Source of the DNA: CAYFUF01 sp964394795
GTDB taxonomy: Bacteria > Bacillota > Clostridia > Tissierellales > Peptoniphilaceae
Assembly (NCBI GenBank): GCA_964394795.1
Contig: CAYMYX010000009.1
Location: 1 to 48,211 of the forward strand
Direction of reading: 5' to 3'
Length of the DNA: 48,211 nucleotides
The notes under the pieces are model-generated. The model made no database searches. It worked only from the letters and a program-made list of their open reading frames with translations, and was not told where the DNA came from. The position numbers and the translations under genes were made by a program. This document shows, piece by piece, positions 16,600 through 25,544 of this stretch; positions within the stretch are counted from its first letter, which is position 1; every line of letters starts with the position of its first letter.

Positions 16600-17358
16600 T
16601 TACATCAGCATATGTTCGTCGGTATAAGTTTCCGCTGCTTCTTTCCGGTACCGGTCCATCGTGTCATGGAAAATCTCGCTGTTGGATTTCGGCGTAAAGG
16701 TGATTGCATTGGCACCGGCTTCAATGGTCTGTTCGATGGATTCATCAGTCGGGCCACCCGTGGCGATGATAGGTAGATGAGGATATCTCTTTCTGATGTT
16801 GGCCACAACTTCCGGCGTTCTCTTGGCTGCGGAAACGTTGAGAATGTTGACGCCAGCTTTTAGACGTGCCTCGATATCCATATACTCGGATACGATGGTG
16901 GAGATGATGGGAATATCTACTTCTTCGTCGACCAGCTGAATCGTCTCAAGAGAAGCAGGAGCATTCAATACGACGCCATAGGCACCAAAGGCTTCCGCAA
17001 AGAGGGCCATCTTGGCTGACCTTGCTCCATTGGTTTTTCCGCCTCCGACACCCGCGAGGAAAGGCGATGCGGCAATATTGGAGATTGCTTCGTAAATGGA
17101 GGGCTGGGGTGTAAAGGGGAAGACGGCCAAGATTGCATCGGCATTGGTATTGGCGATGATGGCAATATCTGTGGTAAAGATGATCGATTTTATCCGGCGG
17201 CCATACAAGCGGATACCCGATGTCTCTCGGATGATGGCAGGTTCTTTAATAAAGTCAGCACGCAGCTTCGATTGGACTTCAGGCACATATTTTCTCGCCT
17301 TGGGGCTCTCATTTTCATTGAGATAGCTTGGAGTCGGTTTCTGGTCATGTTGGCTCAT
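16600..17358 (-). CDS. TIM-barrel protein of unknown function
   Basis: 252 residues, start ATG (complement of 17356-17358) behind GGAGAA. The alternation of short strands and helices and the C-terminal glycine-rich phosphate-binding turns (PIIATGGPTDESIEQTIEAGANAITFTP) indicate a (beta/alpha)8 barrel of the NanE/thiamine-phosphate-synthase-like fold. Other conserved-looking stretches are FVGVGGGxTxGxRS-like (LAGVGGGKTNGARSAKMAL), AYGVVLNAP and NILNVSAAKRTPEVV. I have seen similar proteins in anaerobic Bacillota labelled only 'hydrolase', without experimental function. Its promoter is good and it is transcribed alone, convergent to ferritin. Confidence 0.65.
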   Translation of the reverse strand: MSQHDQKPTPSYLNENESPKARKYVPEVQSKLRADFIKEPAIIRETSGIRLYGRRIKSIIFTTDIAIIANTNADAILAVFPFTPQPSIYEAISNIAASPFLAGVGGGKTNGARSAKMALFAEAFGAYGVVLNAPASLETIQLVDEEVDIPIISTIVSEYMDIEARLKAGVNILNVSAAKRTPEVVANIRKRYPHLPIIATGGPTDESIEQTIEAGANAITFTPKSNSEIFHDTMDRYRKEAAETYTDEHMLM

Positions 17359-17412
17359 AGTTTATTCTCCTTCAACTGGCTTGCACAAGAGACTTAGATT
17401 ACATGCATTCTT

Positions 17413-17441
17413 ATCATAACTTTAGGGAGTTAAAAGGTCAA
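17413..17441 (-). promoter_or_regulatory. Promoter of the minus-strand TIM-barrel gene
   Basis: Read on the minus strand: TTGACC (17441-17436), a 17-base spacer, TATGAT (17418-17413), 55 bases before the start codon. Confidence 0.75.
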
Positions 17442-17691
17442 TTAAGGGGGAAAAACGGTACATGGGGTAAGAAAAAAACATGGCAATAGTCAACGAATTA
17501 TCATATATAATAGTATAGGGCTTAAAAAGAGTTACTTTGTTACATTTTATAGAAAGTTGCTTTCACTTGTAGTATAGTAGAAGGCAGGGAAAAGGTTTCT
17601 ATTAATTATGCCCTATTTTAGGGATTTTCGGCGGCATTTGGAACCAACCGAAGCAGCAAAATACTTTACATTGTTGTAGAAAGGAGGAAGC
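17442..17691 (+). other. Leader region of the V-ATPase operon
   Basis: AT-rich region between divergent transcription units. A TATAAT at 17506-17511 and TATAGT at 17573-17578 could be -10 elements, but neither has a convincing -35 at 16-18 bases. The ribosome site AAAGGAGG (about 17680-17687) precedes the first gene. No riboswitch or strong hairpin was recognised. Confidence 0.4.
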
Positions 17692-18015
17692 ATGGCAAGA
17701 GAAGCAATACACCATATCTTAGAGGCTGAAGAGAAAGCAAAACTACTACTTCAGGAAGCAAGGGATGAAAGAAGCCAAATTCTTGTCCAGGGTCAAGAGA
17801 TGGCCGAAGAGGAGAAAAGGCGCATTTTATCTGAAGCACAAGAAGAAGCCTCGCGTGTTCGCCTTCAAGTAGAAGAAAAAACAAAACAGGATATGGAAGA
17901 GAGCCGAGCCGAAGCACAACGAGAGGCGCAAGCGCTTGACCAAATTACAGATCAAGAATTGCAGGAAGCAGTATCCAAAATTGTTGAAGAGGTGAAAAAA
18001 TATGGCAATAGTTAA
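17692..18015 (+). CDS. V-type ATPase subunit G/H-like (peripheral stalk coiled coil)
   Basis: 107 residues that are almost entirely charged, alanine- and glutamate-rich heptads (EAEEKAKLLLQEARDERSQI... EEEKRRILSEAQEEASRV), i.e. one long coiled coil. This is the position and type of the small peripheral-stalk subunit (NtpF in Enterococcus hirae numbering, AtpH or G elsewhere) that pairs with subunit E and ties the catalytic head to subunit I. First gene of the operon, behind AAAGGAGG; it overlaps subunit I by 14 bases. Confidence 0.82.
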   Translation: MAREAIHHILEAEEKAKLLLQEARDERSQILVQGQEMAEEEKRRILSEAQEEASRVRLQVEEKTKQDMEESRAEAQREAQALDQITDQELQEAVSKIVEEVKKYGNS

Positions 18016-19999
18016 AATGTCCAAATTCAATTTGGCCATTTTCCGAAACGAGAAAGAAGCCATACTACGCGAACTTCAAAAATTTGAACAGGTTCACTTG
18101 CATAATATCGCCAGCGAAGCAGAATGGTTAGACCTTGGTGTTAGGGCCGAGGATACAGGCGTTTTTCACCAGGAGGTCAACCAGGATTTAGCGAAGGCGG
18201 AGACGGTAATCGATATCTTACAAGCCTATGTAAAGAAGGAGCAGAGTTTCATTGAAAACGTCAGCAATGAGCTGCCCAAGATCAGCTTGCAGGAGAGCGT
18301 AAGCCGTCTGCAGTCCTCAGACATACAGGCGCTGATAAAGGAAGTTCAGAGCTTGGATGGTAAGGTCCGCGAGTTGCAAGAGAAGAATAAGGTTTTAGAT
18401 GATCGGTTGAGCGAATACAGGCACTGGGAAAAGCTGGATATTCCCTTAAACGATTTGAAGAAAATCAAAGGTTTGAACGTTCGTCTAGGGCTTTTACCTA
18501 AGCGGTGGGCGGATGAGTTTAGACGCTTTGTTGGCGCAGAAACAGAAGGTACCTACGTGGAGTTCATTTCCAGCGATGGGAATGACCAGTATATTCTGCT
18601 GATCGACAACGGAGTGGACAAGAACTTACCGCAAGTGTTACGAGATTCCAATTTTGTTCCCATTAAATTGGATAGCGATACGACCGTCGATGACCAAATT
18701 GAAGCCTTTAATGTAGAAAAACAAGAACATAAGCAAGAGATTAAAGCCCTAAAGGCAAAGCTGAAAGAGCTTGCTGAATCGAGGCTGGACGATCTAAGGC
18801 TCTACTATGATGTTGTTAAGCATAGCGAGATGTTAGTTGAAGCTAGAGATAAGACCCTCGAGTCCGATTATCTGAGCTTTGTAGAGGGATACATTCGAAC
18901 AGATGAAGTTGACCAGTTTAGCGCCTTGGTCAATGCGACCAGTGAGAGCACGGTCTATGATCTGATGGCGGTGGATGCCGATGAGGAAGACCCCAATGTG
19001 CCCATCATCCTAGAGAATGGAAAGTTGACGACACCTTTCGAGAGCATCGTCGAGACTTACTCCATACCAGCTTATCATGAGGTGGACCCAACACCGCTGC
19101 TTGCACCTTGGTACGCAATTTTCTTCGGTATGATGTTAGGTGATTTGGGCTACGGGCTGATTCTTCTCGTAGCAACCACTTTGCTTTTGAGCCTTGCTCG
19201 CTTTAAAGACTCCACAAGAAAGATGCTCGAGTTTTTGAGACTGGTGAGCATACCGACCATTATTTCGGGACTGATCTTTGGTTCCTTGTTTGCTGGCTTA
19301 ATTCCCATGCCCTATCTCATTGACCCAACCCAGAGTTATATGGAGATGCTGGGCATTTCTGTAGGAATAGGCTTCATCAATATTATCTTTGCGCTAGGTA
19401 TCTTAGCCTACAAGCACCTGCGCAAGAAGAACGCTTGGTATGCCATGATTGATGTAGGCTTTTGGTACCTCATATTATTCGGCTTAATCGCTTTTGCCGC
19501 AGGCAGTGTTGTGGATGGCCTACCGGCTATGGTAAAAACAGGAGGCTTGATCGCTGCCCTAATCGGTATGATTGGTGTCGTCCTCTTTTCTGAAAAGGAG
19601 GCAAGCGGATTTGGGAAATATGCTTGGGGTCTTTATAACCTATACGGTATGACATCCTATGTAGGGGATTTGGTCAGTTATACCCGGATTGCCGCTTTGA
19701 TGCTATCAGGTGCTTATATTGGCTATGCAGGAAATTTAATTGCCAACATGCTTTTCCAAGCCGGGATTGTTGGACTCGTAGCAGGTGTAATTGTCTTGGT
19801 TATCTTCCACCTCTTTAATCTATTTCTCAGTTCCTTATCCGGTTATGTGCACTCCTTGCGCTTAATCTATGTTGAATTTTTTGGGAAATTTTATGAAGGT
19901 GGAGGTATACCCTTTCAGGGATTACGTCCCGAAGCTAAGTATTATGATATACAAACGAGAAGTCGGACAGATAATAGAAGGAAGAAAAACACAATTTAG
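18002..19999 (+). CDS. ntpI: V-type ATPase subunit I (membrane stator, a subunit)
   Basis: Stator subunit whose membrane domain forms the ion half-channels against the rotor ring. 665 residues: an N-terminal cytoplasmic arm (1 to about 350) rich in long coiled coils, then about eight membrane helices starting at LAPWYAIFFGMMLGDLGYGLILL (residues about 367-390) and ending in the family motif LGYVHSLRLxxVEFFxKFYxGxGxxFxP, here SGYVHSLRLIYVEFFGKFYEGGG near residues 617-640. Start ATG 18002 lies inside the previous gene. Followed after 14 bases by subunit K. Confidence 0.95.
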   Translation: MAIVKMSKFNLAIFRNEKEAILRELQKFEQVHLHNIASEAEWLDLGVRAEDTGVFHQEVNQDLAKAETVIDILQAYVKKEQSFIENVSNELPKISLQESVSRLQSSDIQALIKEVQSLDGKVRELQEKNKVLDDRLSEYRHWEKLDIPLNDLKKIKGLNVRLGLLPKRWADEFRRFVGAETEGTYVEFISSDGNDQYILLIDNGVDKNLPQVLRDSNFVPIKLDSDTTVDDQIEAFNVEKQEHKQEIKALKAKLKELAESRLDDLRLYYDVVKHSEMLVEARDKTLESDYLSFVEGYIRTDEVDQFSALVNATSESTVYDLMAVDADEEDPNVPIILENGKLTTPFESIVETYSIPAYHEVDPTPLLAPWYAIFFGMMLGDLGYGLILLVATTLLLSLARFKDSTRKMLEFLRLVSIPTIISGLIFGSLFAGLIPMPYLIDPTQSYMEMLGISVGIGFINIIFALGILAYKHLRKKNAWYAMIDVGFWYLILFGLIAFAAGSVVDGLPAMVKTGGLIAALIGMIGVVLFSEKEASGFGKYAWGLYNLYGMTSYVGDLVSYTRIAALMLSGAYIGYAGNLIANMLFQAGIVGLVAGVIVLVIFHLFNLFLSSLSGYVHSLRLIYVEFFGKFYEGGGIPFQGLRPEAKYYDIQTRSRTDNRRKKNTI

Positions 20000-20013
20000 G
20001 AGGATCTAAGATA

Positions 20014-20481
20014 ATGGTAGAATTTATGACGCAATATGGTGGTTTAATTTTTGGTATACTCGGCGCAGCATTAGCGGTTTCTCTTTCCGGCATGGGATCG
20101 GCAAAAGGTGTCGGCCTCGGCGGACAAGCAGCAGCTGCTGTTATGGTAGATGAACCGGAAAAATTTGGTAAATCCTTGATTCTACAACTATTGCCCGGTA
20201 CACAAGGACTTTACGGTTTCGTTATTGCCATTATGGTGACAACCGAGCTTAATGCCCAACTTGACCTACAGACCGGAATCGCTATTTTTCTCGCCTGCCT
20301 TCCTGTTGCTTTAGTCGGTTACTACTCCGCCATTCACCAGGGCAAGGTATCCGTAGCCGGTATCCAGCTTTTAGCAAAAAATGAAGATCAGTTTACCAAA
20401 GGTATCATCTATGCGGTAATGGTTGAGACCTACGCTATTCTTGCATTTATCAGCTCTCTAATTCTCGTCAACCTTGTTTGA
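20014..20481 (+). CDS. ntpK: V-type ATPase subunit K (rotor ring proteolipid)
   Basis: 155-residue proteolipid with four membrane helices, i.e. two fused hairpins, as in E. hirae NtpK. It forms the ion-carrying rotor ring. The ion-binding carboxylate is Glu138 (MVETYAIL). Residues equivalent to the other sodium ligands of E. hirae NtpK (Leu61, Thr64, Gln65, Gln110) are present here as Leu60, Thr63, Gln64 (LLPGTQGLYG) and Gln109 (HQGKV), which points to Na+ rather than H+ coupling (inference from the known structure). GGAGG lies 10 bases before the ATG. Confidence 0.96.
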   Translation: MVEFMTQYGGLIFGILGAALAVSLSGMGSAKGVGLGGQAAAAVMVDEPEKFGKSLILQLLPGTQGLYGFVIAIMVTTELNAQLDLQTGIAIFLACLPVALVGYYSAIHQGKVSVAGIQLLAKNEDQFTKGIIYAVMVETYAILAFISSLILVNLV

Positions 20482-20507
20482 TTCCCTGATGAATCAAGGA
20501 GGTGTTT

Positions 20508-21056
20508 ATGTCGAATTTAGATAATATTATTAATAAAATTATTCAAGATGCTGAACTTGAAGCCCGACAAATAGTTGACGATGCCCGTAAAGAAAGTGAA
20601 GAAAAAGTACAAGAAAGCATTGATAGTGCCAAGCAAGAGGCCGCAAATGTTATCAGTCGGGCAAGAAGCGAAGAAAGCTTAATTGAAGACAGAGTACGCA
20701 CCGGCATTGAAAGAGAATCCAGGGACCTGGTTCTTCAAGCAAAACAAAATGTTATTGACCGGGCCTTTGAATTGGCAAAAAGGGAACTTAGAGACTTACC
20801 TGATGCAGAGTATCATAAAGTTCTGGAAAATTTTCTTGCTTCAGCTAACTTTAGTGAATCAGACGTCATTGAGATACCGGCCGATAGGTCCTTTCAAGCC
20901 GGGGGCAAGATAAAAGTAGAAAAGAGTCCCCATTTGCGAAGCGGTTTTCGTTTGCAAACGGAGGATGTACGAATCAGCAATGATTTTGAACAAATTGTCG
21001 ACGTAATACGTGAATCATTGGAGCCAACTATTGGGAAAATGATTACAGAAAGGTAG
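20508..21056 (+). CDS. ntpE: V-type ATPase subunit E (peripheral stalk)
   Basis: 182 residues from ATG 20508, chosen over the upstream GTG at 20502 because AAGGAGG (20496-20502) is then correctly spaced. The N-terminal half is a charged coiled coil (DAELEARQIVDDARKESEEKV) that pairs with the small first-gene subunit; the C-terminal half is the globular domain contacting the A/B head (EFQIVDVI-type end, here FEQIVDVIRESLEPTIGKMI). 5 bases separate it from subunit C. Confidence 0.9.
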   Translation: MSNLDNIINKIIQDAELEARQIVDDARKESEEKVQESIDSAKQEAANVISRARSEESLIEDRVRTGIERESRDLVLQAKQNVIDRAFELAKRELRDLPDAEYHKVLENFLASANFSESDVIEIPADRSFQAGGKIKVEKSPHLRSGFRLQTEDVRISNDFEQIVDVIRESLEPTIGKMITER

Positions 21057-21061
21057 GGATT

Positions 21062-22060
21062 ATGAAAAGAGATGATTATATCTATGCCTCTACACGTATT
21101 CGCATGCAGGAGAAAGATTTATTAAGTGCCTCCCTGCTGGAGCGTCTTTTGTTAGCTGATAGCCTGCAGGAAGCAATCCAAATTCTTCAGGAAACCCGCT
21201 ATGCCGACTCCTTTAGTCGAATTGACCATCCCGAACATTTTGAAGAAGCCTTGCGGATTGAACTGATTAAGCAAGCGGGAATCTTGGAAGAGATAGCCAA
21301 CGATGAGGAATTGGTCCGTCTGCTTTTTCTCAAGTATGACGTTCACAATATCAAGATTTTAATTAAGGAAGTCCTGGCCAATAAAGATTATGAAGAGTTA
21401 CGGTATCCCTTTGGCAGTCTTTTCCTCCCTGAAGTGAGGGAATGGATCAGTGATTCGCATAAAAATCCCAAGTTAAGTCACTTACAAAGGGCCATCGAAA
21501 AGGCAAGAGAATCTTATCAGGAAAAGGAAGATGCCCAGGAACTGGACTTTATTCTTGATAAGGCTTATTTTGAAGAACTTATGGGTCTCTCCAAAGAGAT
21601 GAATAGTGATTTTTTCATAAATTATACTCGCTATTATGCTGACTTTACCAATGTACTTGCCTATCAACGCTTGCGTATGCAAGACCAAAGCAAGAATACC
21701 TTCGATCAGATTTTTATTGAAGGCGGTTATATCTCCAAAGAGGACTTTTTAGACCAGTATGGTAAACAAGATGAGGAAATTTTGTCTTTTCTTAAAAAAG
21801 AAGACCTTTCCCCCCTACTCATTACAGCCTATGAAGACTTTGTTGAATCGGGGAAACTGACCGAATTAGAACTTGCCCGGGATAACTTTTCCTACGCCTT
21901 TGCCTTTGAAGGGGAACAGATTCTCTATGGCCCGGAGGTGCTCTATGCCTACTTACTTCGGGTAGAGACAGAGATTCAAAATCTGAGAATTATCCTCAGC
22001 GGTAAACGTGCGGATGTCGATAGGGAAACGATAAGAGAAAGGATACGAACCTATGCATAA
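21062..22060 (+). CDS. ntpC: V-type ATPase subunit C/d (central stalk connector)
   Basis: 332-residue all-helical protein of the V0-d/AC39 family, which sits on the rotor ring and receives the central shaft. Family-like features are the N-terminal YIYASTRIRMQEKDLLS, repeated short helices, and the C-terminal ENLRIIL-like segment (EIQNLRIILSGKRADVDRETIRERI). Start ATG 21062 is 5 bases after subunit E. It overlaps subunit F by 8 bases. Confidence 0.9.
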   Translation: MKRDDYIYASTRIRMQEKDLLSASLLERLLLADSLQEAIQILQETRYADSFSRIDHPEHFEEALRIELIKQAGILEEIANDEELVRLLFLKYDVHNIKILIKEVLANKDYEELRYPFGSLFLPEVREWISDSHKNPKLSHLQRAIEKARESYQEKEDAQELDFILDKAYFEELMGLSKEMNSDFFINYTRYYADFTNVLAYQRLRMQDQSKNTFDQIFIEGGYISKEDFLDQYGKQDEEILSFLKKEDLSPLLITAYEDFVESGKLTELELARDNFSYAFAFEGEQILYGPEVLYAYLLRVETEIQNLRIILSGKRADVDRETIRERIRTYA

Positions 22061-22373
22061 GGTAGCCGTCGTTGGAGATAAATCTTCTGTATTGGCCTTC
22101 CGTGCAGTCGGTTTGGATGTATTCTCCCCAATCGGGAATCAAGAGACCAGAAATACGGTGGATAAATTAGCCCGGGAGGGTTATGGGGTGATCTATATCA
22201 CCGAGGAACACGCGGCCTTAATCCCGGAAACCATAGAACAGTATAAATTCAAAGCAACGCCCGCTATCATCCTGATTCCTGATAGTAAAGGTTCCTTGGG
22301 CATTGGTATGCAAGAGATTTCAAAAAATGTCGAAAAAGCAGTTGGTATGGACATATTTAGAACGGAGGAATAA
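22053..22373 (+). CDS. ntpG: V-type ATPase subunit F (central shaft)
   Basis: 106-residue small alpha/beta protein of the rotor shaft (NtpG in E. hirae, AtpF in many annotations). It shows the family's opening KVAVVGDKSSVLAFRAVGLDVF, the middle GVIYITEEHAALIPE and the late PAIILIPDSKGSLG motif. Translation begins inside the end of subunit C; subunit A starts 2 bases after its stop, with its ribosome site inside this gene. Confidence 0.93.
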   Translation: MHKVAVVGDKSSVLAFRAVGLDVFSPIGNQETRNTVDKLAREGYGVIYITEEHAALIPETIEQYKFKATPAIILIPDSKGSLGIGMQEISKNVEKAVGMDIFRTEE

Positions 22374-22375
22374 CT

Positions 22376-24151
22376 TTGAAACAAGGAATCATTACAAAGG
22401 TCTCCGGTCCATTGGTAGAAGCCAAAGGAATGGAAGATGCAAATATACAGGACGTTGTCGAGGTCTCTGCAGATCGCCTAGTCGGTGAAATCATCGAGAT
22501 GGACAAAGACGTCGCTTCGATCCAGGTATATGAAGAAACAACAGGCGTTGGCCCAGGAGAACCTGTTACCACAACAGGTGCTCCGCTGTCTGTAGAGCTT
22601 GGACCAGGCTTGATTGGCCAAATTTACGATGGTATTCAACGCCCCTTAGATAAATTAGCCGCTATGTCCGGAGCTTTCCTCAAAAAGGGAGTTACCGTTG
22701 AGCCACTTGACCGAGAAAAGAAGTGGGACTTCCAAGCTGTCGCCAAAGTAGGCGACCAGGTGGTGGGTGGAGATATTCTGGGCACAGTACAAGAAACCGA
22801 AGTGATTGAGCACAAGATTATGGTCCACCCCAGATTAAAGGGAACAATCAAAAGAATCGAGTCGGGCACTTTTACCGTTAAGGATATCATTGCCGTCATC
22901 GAGGACGAGAATGGCAAAGAAGTCGAAGTTGACATGATTCAACGTTGGCCGGTCCGCCGCGGTCGCCCCTACATTAAAAAGCACGATCCAAGAACACCTT
23001 TAGTTACAGGACAGCGGGTCATCGACACCTTCTTCCCCGTCGCTAAAGGAGGAACAGCAGCGATTCCTGGACCTTTTGGATCTGGTAAGACCGTTATCCA
23101 GCACCAGCTAGCCAAGTGGGCAGATGCGCAGGTTATTGTCTATGTCGGTTGCGGTGAGCGTGGAAACGAGATGACGGACGTACTTAACGAATTCCCAGAG
23201 ATCATCGACCCCAACACAGGGAAGAGTCTGATGGAAAAGGTCGTCCTCATTGCCAACACGTCAAACATGCCGGTTGCCGCTCGTGAAGCTTCCATTTATA
23301 CCGGTATTACCCTAGCTGAATATTATCGGGACATGGGTTACTCCGTTGCCCTCATGGCTGACTCCACTTCCCGTTGGGCAGAGGCCCTTCGTGAGATGAG
23401 TGGTCGTTTGGAAGAGATGCCTGGTGATGAAGGTTACCCCGCCTACTTGTCTTCCCGTATCGCTTCTTTCTATGAAAGAACTGGTATGGTGGACTGTATC
23501 GGTAGCGATGGCCGCCAAGGATCGCTGACTGCAATCGGAGCGGTATCCCCTCCAGGAGGAGACACATCGGAGCCAGTTACCCAATCAACCCTGCGTATCG
23601 TTAAGGTCTTCTGGGGACTCGATTACAACTTGTCCTATGCGAGACACTTCCCAGCAATCAATTGGTTGGACTCCTACTCCTTGTACCAGGATGCGATGGA
23701 CAAGTACTTTGATGGGCATGTATCAGGGACCTTTGCAAGTAATCGCCGAGACGCTATGGCCCTCCTACAGGAAGAATCCAACCTGCAAGAGATTGTCCGC
23801 TTGGTCGGTCAAGACTCCCTATCCGCAGAAGATCAGCTCAAGCTCTTTACCTCTAAGTCACTGAGGGAAGACTTCCTGCAGCAGAACGCTTTCGATGATG
23901 TCGATACCTACTGCTCGGAAGAAAAGCAGGCAAAGATGCTGGATGTCATCCTGAGATTTCACGATCAAGCTCAACATGCGCTCCAAGAGGGCGTCTACTT
24001 GAGAGAGATTGAGGCGATGGAAGCGAGAGCTAAAATTGTTCGTATGCGCTATATCCCTGAGGACGAGCTCAGCCAATTCGATTCGATCTATAGCGATGTG
24101 AGAAATGAGTTCGCCCAAATGATTCAAAGTAGGGAGGTGCAGGATGCTTAA
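22376..24151 (+). CDS. ntpA: V-type ATPase catalytic subunit A
   Basis: Catalytic, ATP-hydrolysing subunit of the A3B3 head. 591 residues. It starts with TTG at 22376, 7 bases after GGAGG (22364-22368). Visible features: the N-terminal barrel (ITKVSGPLVEAKGM), the non-homologous bulge region around residues 110-190, P-loop GPFGSGKTVIQHQ near residues 233-245, the catalytic-glutamate region CGERGNEMTDVLNEFPE, LMADSTSRWAEALREMSGRL and SPPGGDTSEPVTQ. It overlaps subunit B by 8 bases. Confidence 0.98.
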   Translation: MKQGIITKVSGPLVEAKGMEDANIQDVVEVSADRLVGEIIEMDKDVASIQVYEETTGVGPGEPVTTTGAPLSVELGPGLIGQIYDGIQRPLDKLAAMSGAFLKKGVTVEPLDREKKWDFQAVAKVGDQVVGGDILGTVQETEVIEHKIMVHPRLKGTIKRIESGTFTVKDIIAVIEDENGKEVEVDMIQRWPVRRGRPYIKKHDPRTPLVTGQRVIDTFFPVAKGGTAAIPGPFGSGKTVIQHQLAKWADAQVIVYVGCGERGNEMTDVLNEFPEIIDPNTGKSLMEKVVLIANTSNMPVAAREASIYTGITLAEYYRDMGYSVALMADSTSRWAEALREMSGRLEEMPGDEGYPAYLSSRIASFYERTGMVDCIGSDGRQGSLTAIGAVSPPGGDTSEPVTQSTLRIVKVFWGLDYNLSYARHFPAINWLDSYSLYQDAMDKYFDGHVSGTFASNRRDAMALLQEESNLQEIVRLVGQDSLSAEDQLKLFTSKSLREDFLQQNAFDDVDTYCSEEKQAKMLDVILRFHDQAQHALQEGVYLREIEAMEARAKIVRMRYIPEDELSQFDSIYSDVRNEFAQMIQSREVQDA

Positions 24152-25544
24152 GGAATATAAAACCATAACAGAAGTATCCGGTTCCATCATGCTGGTCACT
24201 GGTGTCCAAGGTGTCAAGTACGAGGAGCTTGTGGATATTCAATTGCAAAACGGTGAAGTGAGACGTGGTAAGGTTCTTGAGGTTGGCGATGATGCTACCT
24301 TGGTCCAAGTCTTCGAGGGTTCTTCGGGCATCAACATGAAGGATACCTCGGTCCGCTTCTTAGGACGCCCCCAAGAGTTAGGGGTTTCTGAAGACATGAT
24401 CGGCCGTGTATTTGACGGACTGGGTAATCCTATCGATGACGGTCCAAAGATCATGGCTGAGCAAAACTTAGATATCAATGGGTCGGCTATCAACCCATTC
24501 GCTAGATTGTATCCTGAGGAGTTCATCCAAACAGGAATCTCTGCAATCGATGGCTTGAACACCCTTGTTCGTGGCCAGAAGTTACCAATTTTCTCTGGAA
24601 ACGGTATGCCCCATAACCAGTTGGCTGCACAGATTGCCCGCCAAGCCCAGGTACGCGGAACCGACGATAAGTTCGCCGTCGTCTTTGGGGCAATGGGCAT
24701 TACCTTCGAAGAGTCCCAATTCTTCATCAACGACTTTAGAGAGACGGGGGCAATAAACCGGGCGGTCCTCTTCATGAACCTAGCGGATGACCCAACGATT
24801 GAGCGTATCTCTACACCAAGAATTGCCCTGACCGCAGCGGAGTACTTGGCTTTTGAAAAGGGCATGCACGTTCTGGTTATCCTGACGGATATGACCAACT
24901 ATGCGGAGGCTCTCCGCGAGGTGTCCGCAGCTCGTAAGGAAGTGCCAGGCCGCCGTGGTTATCCAGGCTACCTCTACACTGACCTTTCTCAGATTTATGA
25001 GAGAGCGGGAAGGATTAAGGGGTCTCCAGGCTCCATCACTCAAATTCCAATCCTGACCATGCCAGAGGATGATATTACTCACCCTATCCCAGACTTGACA
25101 GGCTACATCACAGAGGGACAGATCCTCTTGAAGCGGGATATCTATAACAGGGGCATCAACCCTCCAATCGATATTCTTCCTTCCTTGTCCCGTTTGAAGG
25201 ATAAGGGTATTGGTGAAGGAAAAACGAGAGAAGACCACGCTGCAACCATGAACCAGATTTATGCTGGTGTTGCCCGAGGCCGTAATGCCAAGGAGCTTTC
25301 CACCATCTTGGGTGAAGCGGCTCTATCTGATGCAGAAATTGCATTTGCGAAATTCTCTGACGAGTTCGATAAGCGCTATGTCAACCAAGGTTTCTACACA
25401 AACCGTACGATTGAAGAAACGCTAGATCTTGGCTGGGACCTTCTGAAGATCCTACCAAGAGACGAAATGAAGCGTATCAAGGATGACATGATTGTTAAGT
25501 ATTTAGGCGAAGCTGATGGAGAATCAGAAAACGAGGTGAAGTAG
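24144..25544 (+). CDS. ntpB: V-type ATPase regulatory subunit B
   Basis: Non-catalytic nucleotide-binding-like subunit alternating with A in the head. 466 residues, normal length. It lacks a true P-loop (FSGNGMPHNQLAAQIARQA stands in its place), as expected for B subunits, and shows GAMGITFEESQFF, TDMTNYAEALREVSAARKEVPGRRGYPGYLYTDLS and the PILTMPEDDITHPIPDLTGYITEGQ block. Start ATG 24144 lies inside the end of subunit A; its stop shares one base with the GTG of subunit D. Confidence 0.98.
   Translation: MLKEYKTITEVSGSIMLVTGVQGVKYEELVDIQLQNGEVRRGKVLEVGDDATLVQVFEGSSGINMKDTSVRFLGRPQELGVSEDMIGRVFDGLGNPIDDGPKIMAEQNLDINGSAINPFARLYPEEFIQTGISAIDGLNTLVRGQKLPIFSGNGMPHNQLAAQIARQAQVRGTDDKFAVVFGAMGITFEESQFFINDFRETGAINRAVLFMNLADDPTIERISTPRIALTAAEYLAFEKGMHVLVILTDMTNYAEALREVSAARKEVPGRRGYPGYLYTDLSQIYERAGRIKGSPGSITQIPILTMPEDDITHPIPDLTGYITEGQILLKRDIYNRGINPPIDILPSLSRLKDKGIGEGKTREDHAATMNQIYAGVARGRNAKELSTILGEAALSDAEIAFAKFSDEFDKRYVNQGFYTNRTIEETLDLGWDLLKILPRDEMKRIKDDMIVKYLGEADGESENEVK

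Noticed and set aside
24239..24898. 219-residue minus-strand open frame opposite V-ATPase subunit B
   Set aside because: Antisense to a conserved gene, low-complexity Ser/Ile-rich translation and no start signals.
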